From positions 73,812-137,811 of the forward strand of contig NZIV01000031.1 in the NCBI GenBank assembly GCA_002689995.1: a stretch of DNA of 64,000 nucleotides, read 5' to 3'. Of the stretch, positions 9,743 to 18,882 are shown in pieces (positions within the stretch are counted from its first letter, which is position 1; each line of letters begins with the position of its first letter). Both the position numbers and the translations under genes were made by a program. This DNA is from Fidelibacterota bacterium. GTDB taxonomy: Bacteria; Fidelibacterota; Marinisomatia; SCGC-AAA003-L08; GCA-2689995. Below the pieces are notes generated by a model. That model ran no database searches. It was given only the letters and a program-made list of their open reading frames with translations, and had not been told where the DNA came from.

Positions 9743-10798
9743 ATGAAAAAAATTAATATAGCTATAATAGGTTATGGATTTATGGGCAAGGTGTATAATT
9801 ATGCATCAAAAGTTTTAAATGATTATTATCCAGACTTACCACCAATAGAAGTTTCTAGTATATTGATTTCTCCAAGAAAATCAGATGATGAAATAAAAAT
9901 TTTAAATGATAGGTATGGTTTTAAGCTTATCACGAAAAATTATTCTGATCTTTTAAATGATTCATCTATTGATGCATTTTATATAGCTACTCCTAACAAT
10001 TTTCACTATAATCAAGTTGAACTTGCTCTAAAATATAATAAGCATGTACTTTGTGAAAAGCCTATGGCACTTTCAATAGATGAAACAAAAAAAATGTTAA
10101 AAATATCTAAAGATAAAAGAAAACTAATTACTAATATGGTTTTTGAATATAGATATATTCCTGCAATAACATATATTAAAAATCTTCTTAGTTCAGGAGA
10201 ATTAGGCGATATAATTCAATTTAGAATTATGTACTTACATGGAAGTTATATTGATAAAAGACCTATTACATGGAGATTAAAGCCTGGAACAGGTGGTGCC
10301 TTAATTGATTTGGGGCCGCATGTATTAGATTTGATTCATTATTTACTCGGAGATTTTAAAATAAATTCCTTTAAGAAAAAAACTAAAATTCTTAATAGAG
10401 AAGTTGATGATATAGCTTGGATATTATGTGAAACCAAAAATAATGCAGATGGCTACATAGAGGTTTCAAGACTTTCAACAGGTAGTGTTGACGACTTAAG
10501 ATTAGAAATACATGGAACTAAAGGAGCTATTAAATGGAATTTAGAAGATTTAAATAATTACTATTATTATTCAAAAAAATCTAAAAATAATGGTTATACA
10601 TATGTTCCATGCTATACAAATATTGAGGATAATTCAGACTTCCCACCTCCTAAAGTTACTAGTGGATGGCTTTCTGCTCATGTGCACTGCTTATATCACT
10701 TTGTTAAGGAAATTTCAGATACTGACTATCAAAATGATAATATAGCAAAGTTTGAAGATGGACATTATGTTCAACTATTATTAGAAAACCTAAAATAG
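9743..10798 (+). CDS. Gfo/Idh/MocA-family sugar oxidoreductase
   Basis: The N-terminal Rossmann fold (IAIIGYGFMGKVYNY) and the family hallmark CEKPMALSIDE, whose EKP lysine is catalytic, are clear. FEYRYIPAI and the GGALIDLGPHVLDL motif, which carries the substrate-binding histidine, complete a normal 351-residue protein. Members oxidise or reduce sugar carbonyls with NAD(P). Its place directly after the NeuB-like gene (13-bp gap) and before a medium-chain dehydrogenase suggests that the two redox enzymes make or modify the nonulosonate precursor. The exact reaction cannot be read from the sequence. Confidence 0.87.
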   Translation: MKKINIAIIGYGFMGKVYNYASKVLNDYYPDLPPIEVSSILISPRKSDDEIKILNDRYGFKLITKNYSDLLNDSSIDAFYIATPNNFHYNQVELALKYNKHVLCEKPMALSIDETKKMLKISKDKRKLITNMVFEYRYIPAITYIKNLLSSGELGDIIQFRIMYLHGSYIDKRPITWRLKPGTGGALIDLGPHVLDLIHYLLGDFKINSFKKKTKILNREVDDIAWILCETKNNADGYIEVSRLSTGSVDDLRLEIHGTKGAIKWNLEDLNNYYYYSKKSKNNGYTYVPCYTNIEDNSDFPPPKVTSGWLSAHVHCLYHFVKEISDTDYQNDNIAKFEDGHYVQLLLENLK

Positions 10799-10802
10799 TC
10801 TT

Positions 10803-11927
10803 ATGGAAAAAATACAAGTAAAAGCATTATTAATTACACCTAAAAAAAATATTGATTTAAAAGAAACAACTATTCCAGTTAAAAGGAAGTCAGATGTATC
10901 TGTTAAGTGGGCTGTTTCATCTGTTTGTAATTCAGAGAGAAGAAGATATAATTTAACAAAATCAGCTAGTGACCTTAATGCATTTATAGGTGGTCATGAA
11001 GCTATTGGAAACATTGTAGGTGAGGACTATCCTAAAAAGACATACGCTCTTTTACCTCATTCAAATTGCTTAACAAGAGGCGATAAAGATTTATGTATAA
11101 GCTGTGAAAATAGAACAGAAAATTTATGTGACAGAATGAGACATGCAGGTTTAGATAGTGGTGAACCCAGTGGTTTTACTGATTTTATGAGTGTTAGTAG
11201 AAGTCAATTATTTGATATTTCAGGCATAAGATTAGATTTAGCATCTTTTTTAGAGCCACTTTCATGTGTAATAAGGTCGTGGCGAATTTCTAAAATAAAT
11301 ATTAAAGAAAAAGATATTAAAATATGTATTGTAGGGGGAGGCCCTATCGGTTGTTTACATGCTTTTTATCTTAATAAATTAAATGAGAAAATAAAAATTA
11401 CTATAGTAGAATCTTTAGAGAAAAGAGTCAACGTCCTAAATAAAGTTTTTAAGGATTTTGATAATATTAAAATTGAAAATAATAGTATTTCAGATAGATT
11501 TGATGTCAGTGTAATGGCCGCATCTTCATCCTCTGCATTTGATGATTCAATTAAATATCTTAAACCAAAAGGAAAATGTATTTTATTTTCGGGATTCAAT
11601 CAGACAACTTATGAAGGAGATAATTATTTACCTGAAGTTATACATAGAAATGAATTTAGATATTTTTCTAATAATAAAATTCTAATTGGAAGTAGTGGAT
11701 ATACTGAAAAAGATTTATTATTATCAAAAAGTACCTTGTTTGATTTTGAAAATTGTATGAATATTGTTACAGGTAGAGTTTATGGATTAGATTCTAATGT
11801 AATCATTAGAAACGATGGTATAATTCAAGAGTATGACGAGCCAATATTAGTGAAAGATATTAAAGGAGATTTTCGTGAAAATCATATAAAAATTCAATAT
11901 TATAATAATTTATATAAAAGTCCATAA
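10803..11927 (+). CDS. Zinc-type medium-chain dehydrogenase (threonine/sorbitol dehydrogenase-like)
   Basis: This 374-residue protein has the MDR GroES-like catalytic domain with GGHEAIGNIVG, which carries the catalytic-zinc His-Glu pair. A cysteine-rich structural-zinc loop follows (about residues 80-110; CISCENRTENLC), then a Rossmann NAD(P) site (IVGGGPIGCLHAF). The first residues match the strand-rich start of the family loosely, and Cys42 in SSVCNSERR takes the place of the usual catalytic cysteine. It begins four bases after the preceding oxidoreductase and forms a tight neuA-neuB-Gfo-MDR block with it. It probably oxidises or reduces a sugar or sugar nucleotide. Substrate unknown. Confidence 0.8.
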   Translation: MEKIQVKALLITPKKNIDLKETTIPVKRKSDVSVKWAVSSVCNSERRRYNLTKSASDLNAFIGGHEAIGNIVGEDYPKKTYALLPHSNCLTRGDKDLCISCENRTENLCDRMRHAGLDSGEPSGFTDFMSVSRSQLFDISGIRLDLASFLEPLSCVIRSWRISKINIKEKDIKICIVGGGPIGCLHAFYLNKLNEKIKITIVESLEKRVNVLNKVFKDFDNIKIENNSISDRFDVSVMAASSSSAFDDSIKYLKPKGKCILFSGFNQTTYEGDNYLPEVIHRNEFRYFSNNKILIGSSGYTEKDLLLSKSTLFDFENCMNIVTGRVYGLDSNVIIRNDGIIQEYDEPILVKDIKGDFRENHIKIQYYNNLYKSP

Positions 11928-12067
11928 TATTTTATTCCTTAATTAGCCCCGAAATATATAGTAACCTCTTTTAATATTATTCCAATAAATTATTTCTTTA
12001 TATGGTGGATATAAATATATCTACAATTTTTATTTAATAATGGTCCTATATCAATAATAATTATTTT

Positions 12068-13435
12068 ATGAAAAATATAAATATTTCAAATTTATCTAAA
12101 TGGAAGGAATTCCGTCAATTAGAGGAAAAAGTTATTATTTCTTTTTTTGAAGAAATTCAAACCTCTCAAAATCAATTAGAAAAAGATATCATATCCATAG
12201 GATTTAGATCTTTTATCGATGTTTGTAATTGTATATATATCCAAAATAGTTCCATTCAAAATTTTAACAATGAGTATTTTAATATAATAAAAATAAAAAA
12301 TAAATTAAACAAAATTAAATATAAATCAGTCATTGATTATGATTTAGAAAAAGAGAAAATATTTTCAGATTTCAGAATATTTAAATTGTTAAAACTATTT
12401 ATAAAAATTAACATGAATAGACTTAAATACATATTTAAGCCTACTGCTTTTGTTTTTATTGAATCAATTAATTTAGAAAAACTAAAAATATATGATAAGT
12501 ATGGACTTATTCTACCCATATCAATTACAAATTTCTTGAATAAAAGTAATGAAAAAAATGATGCAGAATCTTTAATTGGATTATCAAATAGATTAGCCGA
12601 TAGAATATTGAATAATATTAATTCAATTCAATTTGATAAAAAATATGTAGCTAAAATTTTATATGAGCATTTTCGTTCGATATATAATGATTATAAAAAA
12701 ATAAAAATCAATACACTTCCTAAAAATTTAATAATTAATTGTGGCAACAAGACACCTTTAAGACTATTGTGTAGAGTTATGAAAATGAACAAAAAGAATG
12801 TAGTTTCATTTGCTCACGGGGAGATTTTGCAAAATAAAGATTATCATAGATTATGGTTAGATAATATTATAAGCACTAATTATGTCGAGCAGTATTCTTT
12901 TTTAGCGGATGATTTAAAAACAAAAATAAAAAAAACACCATTTATGAATTTATTTACAAGTAAAATTGAATCATTAAAAAATGACATTGAATTTCCTAAA
13001 AAGGGAAGACTTCTTTTTGAAAATAAAAAAGTATTATTAATTGGAAATGCCACAAAACTACATTCATATTCAACCGTCACGTCATTTATTCCTTCTATTC
13101 AAGCTGAAATCGAATTGACTATTTTAAATTTCATGAAAAATAAACATTCTGTAGTTAATTATAAAGCACATCCAGGAGGACACGTAAAAACTGAGTTGAT
13201 TGAATTTTATAAAAGTAAAAATTTTATTAATATAGAAAATGAAATATTTGAAAAAGTGATTCCACATTATGATATTATTATTTTTTATTATGCAAGAACA
13301 TCAACAATTAATGCTGCTTTTAAAAGTAAAAAACATTTAATTTTTATTGACCTTGGAATTGAGAAGTATGAAGTAAATAGTTTTAATAAAATTAAAGATA
13401 GATGTCATATTATTAAATATGAAGATATTTTATAG
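12068..13435 (+). CDS. Putative surface-glycan glycosyltransferase, GT-B-like, family not identified
   Basis: No standard family signature was recognised over the 455 residues. The N-terminal 200 residues are helical and charged without export signals. The C-terminal half has features seen in capsule-type GT-B transferases: FAHGEILQNKDYH, a KVLLIGNATKLHSYST segment with several hydroxyl residues, a YKAHPGGHVKTE motif like the KxHP motif of CDP-glycerol or polysialyl transferases, and FYYARTSTINAAFKS like the donor-binding loop of such enzymes. A 140-bp AT-rich spacer precedes it. Given its place between sugar-nucleotide genes and the O-acyltransferase, transfer of the CMP-activated acid is a reasonable guess, but it remains unproven. 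Confidence 0.5.
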   Translation: MKNINISNLSKWKEFRQLEEKVIISFFEEIQTSQNQLEKDIISIGFRSFIDVCNCIYIQNSSIQNFNNEYFNIIKIKNKLNKIKYKSVIDYDLEKEKIFSDFRIFKLLKLFIKINMNRLKYIFKPTAFVFIESINLEKLKIYDKYGLILPISITNFLNKSNEKNDAESLIGLSNRLADRILNNINSIQFDKKYVAKILYEHFRSIYNDYKKIKINTLPKNLIINCGNKTPLRLLCRVMKMNKKNVVSFAHGEILQNKDYHRLWLDNIISTNYVEQYSFLADDLKTKIKKTPFMNLFTSKIESLKNDIEFPKKGRLLFENKKVLLIGNATKLHSYSTVTSFIPSIQAEIELTILNFMKNKHSVVNYKAHPGGHVKTELIEFYKSKNFINIENEIFEKVIPHYDIIIFYYARTSTINAAFKSKKHLIFIDLGIEKYEVNSFNKIKDRCHIIKYEDIL

Positions 13436-13447
13436 ATATAAATATTC

Positions 13448-14869
13448 ATGTTATTTAATTCATTCATATATTTTATTTTTTTATTTGTTTTTCTGCCGAT
13501 TTATCACAAAATACCTTTCAAATATAAAAATCCGTTTTTATTAATTAGTAGTTATATTTTTTATGGTTATTGGGATTGGAGATTTACACTCTTACTTTTT
13601 ATATCAACAGTCTCAGATTTCTATTTAGGGAAAAAAATATTTTTAAGTTCTAATCAAAAGAATCGAAAGTACTTATTATTTGCGAGTTTATCAGTAAACT
13701 TGGGAATATTATCTTTTTTTAAATATTATAATTTTTTCATTGACTCCTTTTCAATTCTTATGAATCACTTTAATCTAAGCCTAGACTACCTACATTTTAA
13801 TATTATATTGCCTGTTGGGATTTCATTTTACACATTTCAAACAATGTCTTACACGATAGATATTTATAAACGAAAACTAAATCCTACAAATAATATTGTT
13901 GATTTTGCAGTTTTTGTATCATTTTTCCCACAATTAGTAGCTGGTCCAATTGAAAGAGCTAAGAATTTATTACCTCAGATATCAATTAAAAATTCTCCAA
14001 CTAAAATTCAGATAAATGAAGGTATTGCTCTAATTATATCTGGATTATTCAAGAAAGTTCTTATTGGTGATACTACAGGAAGGATTGTGGATAAGATATT
14101 TGCGCAACCAGAATTATACAAATCACCTGAATTATTATCAGCAATTATATTATTTTCAATTCAAATTTATGCAGATTTTTCAGGATATAGTAATATAGCC
14201 AGAGGGACAGGGAAGTTACTTGGGATTGAATTGATGAAAAATTTTCAACAACCTTATTTTTCAAGAAATATAACAGAGTTTTGGAGAAGGTGGCATATCT
14301 CATTATCATCTTGGTTAACTGATTACCTATATATACCTCTAGGAGGAAATAGAAAGGGGTTGTTTAGAACATATCAAAACTTATTAATCACTATGCTTTT
14401 AGGAGGACTTTGGCATGGTGCTAGTTGGAATTTTGTTATTTGGGGAGGCCTTCATGGAATTTATTTAGCTATTCATAAATTTCTTTTGAATGGAAAAAAA
14501 ATTAGCATTAAAATGGTTAATTTTAATTTTAACAATATTATTAAGATTATTTTTACATATTTATTAGTATTATTTACATGGTTATTTTTCAGAGCAGATA
14601 GCTTTGAATCTTCAATATATTTCATAAAAAAAATAATATTTTGGGAATCAAGTGATTTGACCATTAGATTTTTTAAAATAACATTATCATTCATATTTAT
14701 TACTTTAGCATATGATTTAGTAGAACACATAACAAAAAAACACAGCTTCCTCGTATTAATATCAAATAAATATTATTTTCGCACGGGTATTTTATTTGCT
14801 ATTAGCTTAGTAAGCTTTCTGTACTTATTTAATTCTAAACCATCTCCATTTATGTATTTTCAGTTTTAA
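13448..14869 (+). CDS. MBOAT-family membrane-bound O-acyltransferase (AlgI/PatA-like)
   Basis: The 473-residue protein has about ten hydrophobic helices. The MBOAT core reads PVGISFYTFQTMSYTIDIYK, FFPQLVAGPIERA and WRRWHISLSSWLTDYLYIPLGG, followed by LGGLWHGASWNFVIWGGLHG, which holds the near-invariant catalytic histidine. AlgI-type enzymes move acetyl groups across the inner membrane to a periplasmic partner that acetylates the glycan. The following gene encodes an SGNH-like protein, the expected partner, two bases downstream. The first ATG gives an N-terminal helix typical of the family. Confidence 0.94.
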   Translation: MLFNSFIYFIFLFVFLPIYHKIPFKYKNPFLLISSYIFYGYWDWRFTLLLFISTVSDFYLGKKIFLSSNQKNRKYLLFASLSVNLGILSFFKYYNFFIDSFSILMNHFNLSLDYLHFNIILPVGISFYTFQTMSYTIDIYKRKLNPTNNIVDFAVFVSFFPQLVAGPIERAKNLLPQISIKNSPTKIQINEGIALIISGLFKKVLIGDTTGRIVDKIFAQPELYKSPELLSAIILFSIQIYADFSGYSNIARGTGKLLGIELMKNFQQPYFSRNITEFWRRWHISLSSWLTDYLYIPLGGNRKGLFRTYQNLLITMLLGGLWHGASWNFVIWGGLHGIYLAIHKFLLNGKKISIKMVNFNFNNIIKIIFTYLLVLFTWLFFRADSFESSIYFIKKIIFWESSDLTIRFFKITLSFIFITLAYDLVEHITKKHSFLVLISNKYYFRTGILFAISLVSFLYLFNSKPSPFMYFQF

Positions 14870-14871
14870 TT

Positions 14872-15930
14872 ATGTATTATAATAGAAATATTATTGGATT
14901 CTTTATTGGGTTTATCATTACTATAATAGTTTTAGAAGTTTATCTTCAAGTATCTGAAATAAATAACCTTTCAAATACGAAAAGACATATTAATATTGGA
15001 CCTATTTTAAAGCCTAATCATAAATTTACCTATTTCAATGAAGGTTTTTCAATTGGTAAAGTAAATAAATATGGTTATTATGGTAAAGATTATGATTATC
15101 AAAAGAGTGAAAATGTAAAAAGGATTGCATTAATTGGAGATTCATATGTTGAAGGTATACAGGTATTTGAACGAAATCATTTTAGAAGTAAGTTAGAAAA
15201 ATTATTAAATAAAGGCAAAGTTGATAATATTTATCAGGTACTAAACTTTGGAAGAAGTGGCTTTAATTTAAATGATATTTATTGTTATAATAAAAACTTT
15301 ATTAGTTCTTTTGAGCCTTCAACTAAATTAGTTTTTATATCTCCTGGTGACTTAATCTCTCGTGGAAAAATAGAATCAAGACCGTACGCATATATTGAAA
15401 ATAATGAAATTAAAATTGATTATAATCTTGATAATAATTCTAACAATATTTTCAACTTATTCAGAGGTAAAAGTATTATTTTGGGTTACATAAATAGGTC
15501 TATTCAATTAATTAAAAATAATGAATATAAATCAATTTTATTTGGAAAATTATCTCACTTAATAAATAATGATATTCAAAATATTAAAAATATAAATAAA
15601 ATTAAATCATTATCAGAATTAACAAAAAAAATTATACTTGATTTAAGAAAAGAAAATTGTATTTTTGTTATACATAAAGAAACGACTGTTAGCGATTACG
15701 ATTATTTAATTAATGAATTTATAGAATTTTCAAAAAAAAACAATATTAATTATATTGATTTATCTCCATTATTTTATAAATTGAAAATACAAAATATTAA
15801 TTTCAATTATTGGCCTTTAGCAAAATCAAAAGGTCATTTTAATGAAAAAGGTCACACGGAAATAGCCAACTACATCTATGAATATTTAAAAAGAAATGAA
15901 AATAAAAATAATAAAAGAAAAAAGTTTTAA
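14872..15930 (+). CDS. SGNH-hydrolase-like membrane-anchored protein, likely acetyltransfer partner of the MBOAT
   Basis: An N-terminal transmembrane anchor (about residues 9-27) leads to a periplasmic domain. That domain contains the SGNH block I serine in IALIGDSYVEGIQV, a block II-like segment (LNFGRSGFN) and a C-terminal NEKGHTEIANYIYEYL that supplies the Asp/His region, here with His but not an obvious DxxH aspartate. It follows the MBOAT gene by two bases. This matches the known pairing in which a membrane acyltransferase feeds a periplasmic SGNH enzyme that O-acetylates polysaccharide. The missing upstream Asp could mean altered catalysis. Confidence 0.72.
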   Translation: MYYNRNIIGFFIGFIITIIVLEVYLQVSEINNLSNTKRHINIGPILKPNHKFTYFNEGFSIGKVNKYGYYGKDYDYQKSENVKRIALIGDSYVEGIQVFERNHFRSKLEKLLNKGKVDNIYQVLNFGRSGFNLNDIYCYNKNFISSFEPSTKLVFISPGDLISRGKIESRPYAYIENNEIKIDYNLDNNSNNIFNLFRGKSIILGYINRSIQLIKNNEYKSILFGKLSHLINNDIQNIKNINKIKSLSELTKKIILDLRKENCIFVIHKETTVSDYDYLINEFIEFSKKNNINYIDLSPLFYKLKIQNINFNYWPLAKSKGHFNEKGHTEIANYIYEYLKRNENKNNKRKKF

Positions 15931-16087
15931 TCATAGAAATTATATTGAAGTTAGTTAAGAAATCGTAGATTCTCACAAAATATTTAGCAAAGTTAATGAT
16001 ATTAAGTTTCAAAAAGAGATAAAAATTATTGGTTGTCAATTAGGCCAATACTCATGCAGTTATATTTTTTAAATAAGTAATTATAAA

Positions 16088-17683
16088 ATGAAAACAGGAA
16101 TTCATAAAGTAAATAAACTATATGTAAACGTGAAAGTTGATGATACTTTTTATTTTGAAAAAAGAAAACATGATTATGTTTATTTTAAGGGTTCTTTTTA
16201 TTATAATGGGAAGTGGTTTAGTGGCAAAAGTGCTATAAATATTTTATTTAATATGTTGCCTAATATTCCGGATGTCGGTTTCTTCTGCATATTGTATGAA
16301 ATAAATAAAGTATTTGGTGCATATGTTGATAAAATTAGAAGCTTCCCACTATTTTACTACACCAAAGGCAATAATTTTTTTATTAGTTGTTTTTTAAACT
16401 CACTGCATGAATTAGGAGAAAAATATATTTTTGATATGTTTTCTTCTTCAGGTTTTGTTCTTGGTAAAAACACTTTGCTAAAAGAAGTTTATCAAATTGA
16501 GGCAGGAAGCAGTCTAAACTATAAACCTGGTGACTCTAATATGATTATAAAAGACTATTTTAGTTATAAACCTTCATTTACTGTAAATAAATTTAATTAT
16601 TTTGAAAAAGTCTTAAATGAAATATTTCAACGATTAATAGATTATAGTAATGGAAGACGAATTGTTATTCCTTTGAGCGGTGGACTTGATTCTAGAATTA
16701 TTGCAGTTTTTCTAAAAAAACTTAATTATAAAAATATTATTTGCTTTTCATATGGAACTAAAGGCCATAAGGATGTAATAACAAGTAAAAAAATTGCAAA
16801 TAAATTAGGTATTAAATGGTTTTTTGTAGAATATGAGTCAAGTAAGTGGAAAGAGTTACTAGACGATAAGGTATTTAGTAATTATTTAAAATTTTCAAGT
16901 AATTATTCGTCATTACCACATATACAGGACTATTTAGCAGTAAGTGAACTTAAAGCTAAAAAAATTATTTTAGAAAATGATATAATTGTTCCAGGCCATA
17001 CTGGTGACTTTATTAGCGGTGGTCATATACCTTTTAAATATAAAGAAAATTTAGTATTTGAAAAAAAACAGTTATTGAAAGATATAATTCTAAAGCACTT
17101 TAGAGTAAATAATGTTCAGAATCTACGATCAGAATCATTAGAAATGATAAGCCAATCAATTATAGACGTTCTAGGTATTAAGGATAAAAATATTTTTAAT
17201 AATATTGAGTGTGCACAATTATTTGAGACATTTGACTGGAAAGAAAGGCAATGTAAATTTATTATTAATTCTATTCGAGTTTATGATTTTTTCAAATTAG
17301 ATTGGTATTTACCATTATGGGATTCTAAGTTTATTGACTTTTGGAGTGAAAGAAGTTTAGATGAAAAACTGCAAAAGAAATTGTACAAGATTGAGCTTGA
17401 AAAAATATTTCCAAATTATTTTTGTGGAATAAATAATAAGTCTATTAGTCTAATGAATAAATATAAAAAAAACTATATTTTATACTTCATTATTAAATAT
17501 CTTAAAGTGTTAGAACAATTTTTCTTAGATAGATCAAAGGTTTATCGTGATTATTTTTATCACCCTTTAAAGTGGTATAGCCTTTTTCCTTTTCGCACAG
17601 TTATAAAAAAAAGAGGCTTTCAAAATATAAATTCATATTTAGTTGATTATTTTATAAATAAGTATACTATTCATAAAAAATGA
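16088..17683 (+). CDS. Asparagine-synthase-like amidotransferase lacking the N-terminal cysteine
   Basis: Over 531 residues, the C-terminal synthetase domain is clear from the PP-loop at about residues 197-203 (SGGLDSR), the FSYGTKGHKD segment and a GHTGDFISGGH loop. The N-terminal 150 residues keep the outline of a class II glutaminase fold (for example RSFPLFYY). However, the protein starts MKTG and not MCG, so the nucleophilic cysteine is missing. It may use free ammonia or catalyse another ATP-dependent amide bond. Homologues in O-antigen loci such as WbpS amidate uronic acids, which fits the uronic acid enzymes here. It overlaps the next gene by four bases. Confidence 0.8.
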   Translation: MKTGIHKVNKLYVNVKVDDTFYFEKRKHDYVYFKGSFYYNGKWFSGKSAINILFNMLPNIPDVGFFCILYEINKVFGAYVDKIRSFPLFYYTKGNNFFISCFLNSLHELGEKYIFDMFSSSGFVLGKNTLLKEVYQIEAGSSLNYKPGDSNMIIKDYFSYKPSFTVNKFNYFEKVLNEIFQRLIDYSNGRRIVIPLSGGLDSRIIAVFLKKLNYKNIICFSYGTKGHKDVITSKKIANKLGIKWFFVEYESSKWKELLDDKVFSNYLKFSSNYSSLPHIQDYLAVSELKAKKIILENDIIVPGHTGDFISGGHIPFKYKENLVFEKKQLLKDIILKHFRVNNVQNLRSESLEMISQSIIDVLGIKDKNIFNNIECAQLFETFDWKERQCKFIINSIRVYDFFKLDWYLPLWDSKFIDFWSERSLDEKLQKKLYKIELEKIFPNYFCGINNKSISLMNKYKKNYILYFIIKYLKVLEQFFLDRSKVYRDYFYHPLKWYSLFPFRTVIKKRGFQNINSYLVDYFINKYTIHKK

Positions 17684-18882
17684 GATTCTTATTTTTAACA
17701 AGTTTTTATAGTTCAATTCAACATTCAATTCTAAATAATAAATGGAATCCTAAAGGGATGCCAGCATTTTACTTATTTTTAGAAGGGCTTGATAAAAAAT
17801 ATATTGAATTTGATTGCATCTTTATTGGGAAGAATGCTAGCAGCGTCCAATGTTTGAAAAATACAAGATTTACTAAATCTACTTTTTGGATAATTAATTC
17901 AGAAAAAGAAAAAACTTCGTTTAAAATTCTTGATGATTTTTGGTATTTTAAAAATCTTAATACTAAAGTTATAAATTTATTAAACTTAAATAATTATGAT
18001 ATAATCTATATTGATAGAGCTAATATAGGTTTTATACCGTTTATAGATAAAAAATATAATGGCAAAATTATATTAAGACTTCATGGTATAGCGACATTAT
18101 TCCAAGACTTTAAAAGCATTAAGGCTAAACTATTTAACTGGTATAGAATTTTTTCATATAGAAGGGAGGTCGATCTTGCAATTGGAACTCGTGACGGTAC
18201 CCCTGTTGCCATGTTTTTCGAAAAATATTTAAATAAAAAAACCCCTAAATTAATTATTATGAATGGTGTTAAAAGAAAGAAAGAAAGGATAGAAAAAAAC
18301 AACTCTAATATAAGATTTCTTTTTCTAGGTAGGTTAGAAGAGGATAAGGGGATTGTTGAAGTACTAGAGGCATTTAAAAAAATAGGTACAGATTATGGTG
18401 CGAAAGTTGAATTAATTATTGTAGGTAATGGTTCAGAAAGGAACACTGTAAAAAATTATTGTAAAAGATATAGTTATATTATTTATAGGGGAGAGTTAAA
18501 TCACTCTGAATTAAGATTGCTTCATAATGATATTGACGTAACAATATCAATTAATTATTTAGGTAATATTTCAAATGTTATCCTTGAATCAATAGTAAAT
18601 GAGACTGCAATTATTACATTAAAAGAGGATAAAAAAAATTTTTATGATATTGATTCTAATTCTTTTTTAAATAATAATGTAATGTACGTTGATAGAAACA
18701 ATGTTCCCAATGATCTTAGTAGAATAATTATTGAACTTATAAATGATAGAAATACATTACAAAGCTTTAAGGATTTAACTAAAAATAATCTGAAACCACA
18801 ATTAACTACGTGGAATTATCGTATTAATAAAGAAATTGAATATATAAAAAAGGTATTTAATAAAGAATTTTTTGAGAGATAA
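17680..18882 (+). CDS. Glycosyltransferase, GT4-like
   Basis: The 400-residue protein has the two-domain GT-B outline. The C-terminal domain shows FLFLGRLEEDKGIVEVLEAF, followed by LIIVGNGSE and YRGELNHSELRLLHNDIDVTI. The EX7E region appears only weakly as NVILESIVNETAIITL. This pattern is that of retaining GT4 transferases, which use a nucleotide-sugar donor at the cytoplasmic face of the membrane. It overlaps the asparagine-synthase-like gene by four bases and the flippase gene by eleven. Donor and acceptor cannot be read from sequence. Confidence 0.82.
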   Translation: MRFLFLTSFYSSIQHSILNNKWNPKGMPAFYLFLEGLDKKYIEFDCIFIGKNASSVQCLKNTRFTKSTFWIINSEKEKTSFKILDDFWYFKNLNTKVINLLNLNNYDIIYIDRANIGFIPFIDKKYNGKIILRLHGIATLFQDFKSIKAKLFNWYRIFSYRREVDLAIGTRDGTPVAMFFEKYLNKKTPKLIIMNGVKRKKERIEKNNSNIRFLFLGRLEEDKGIVEVLEAFKKIGTDYGAKVELIIVGNGSERNTVKNYCKRYSYIIYRGELNHSELRLLHNDIDVTISINYLGNISNVILESIVNETAIITLKEDKKNFYDIDSNSFLNNNVMYVDRNNVPNDLSRIIIELINDRNTLQSFKDLTKNNLKPQLTTWNYRINKEIEYIKKVFNKEFFER

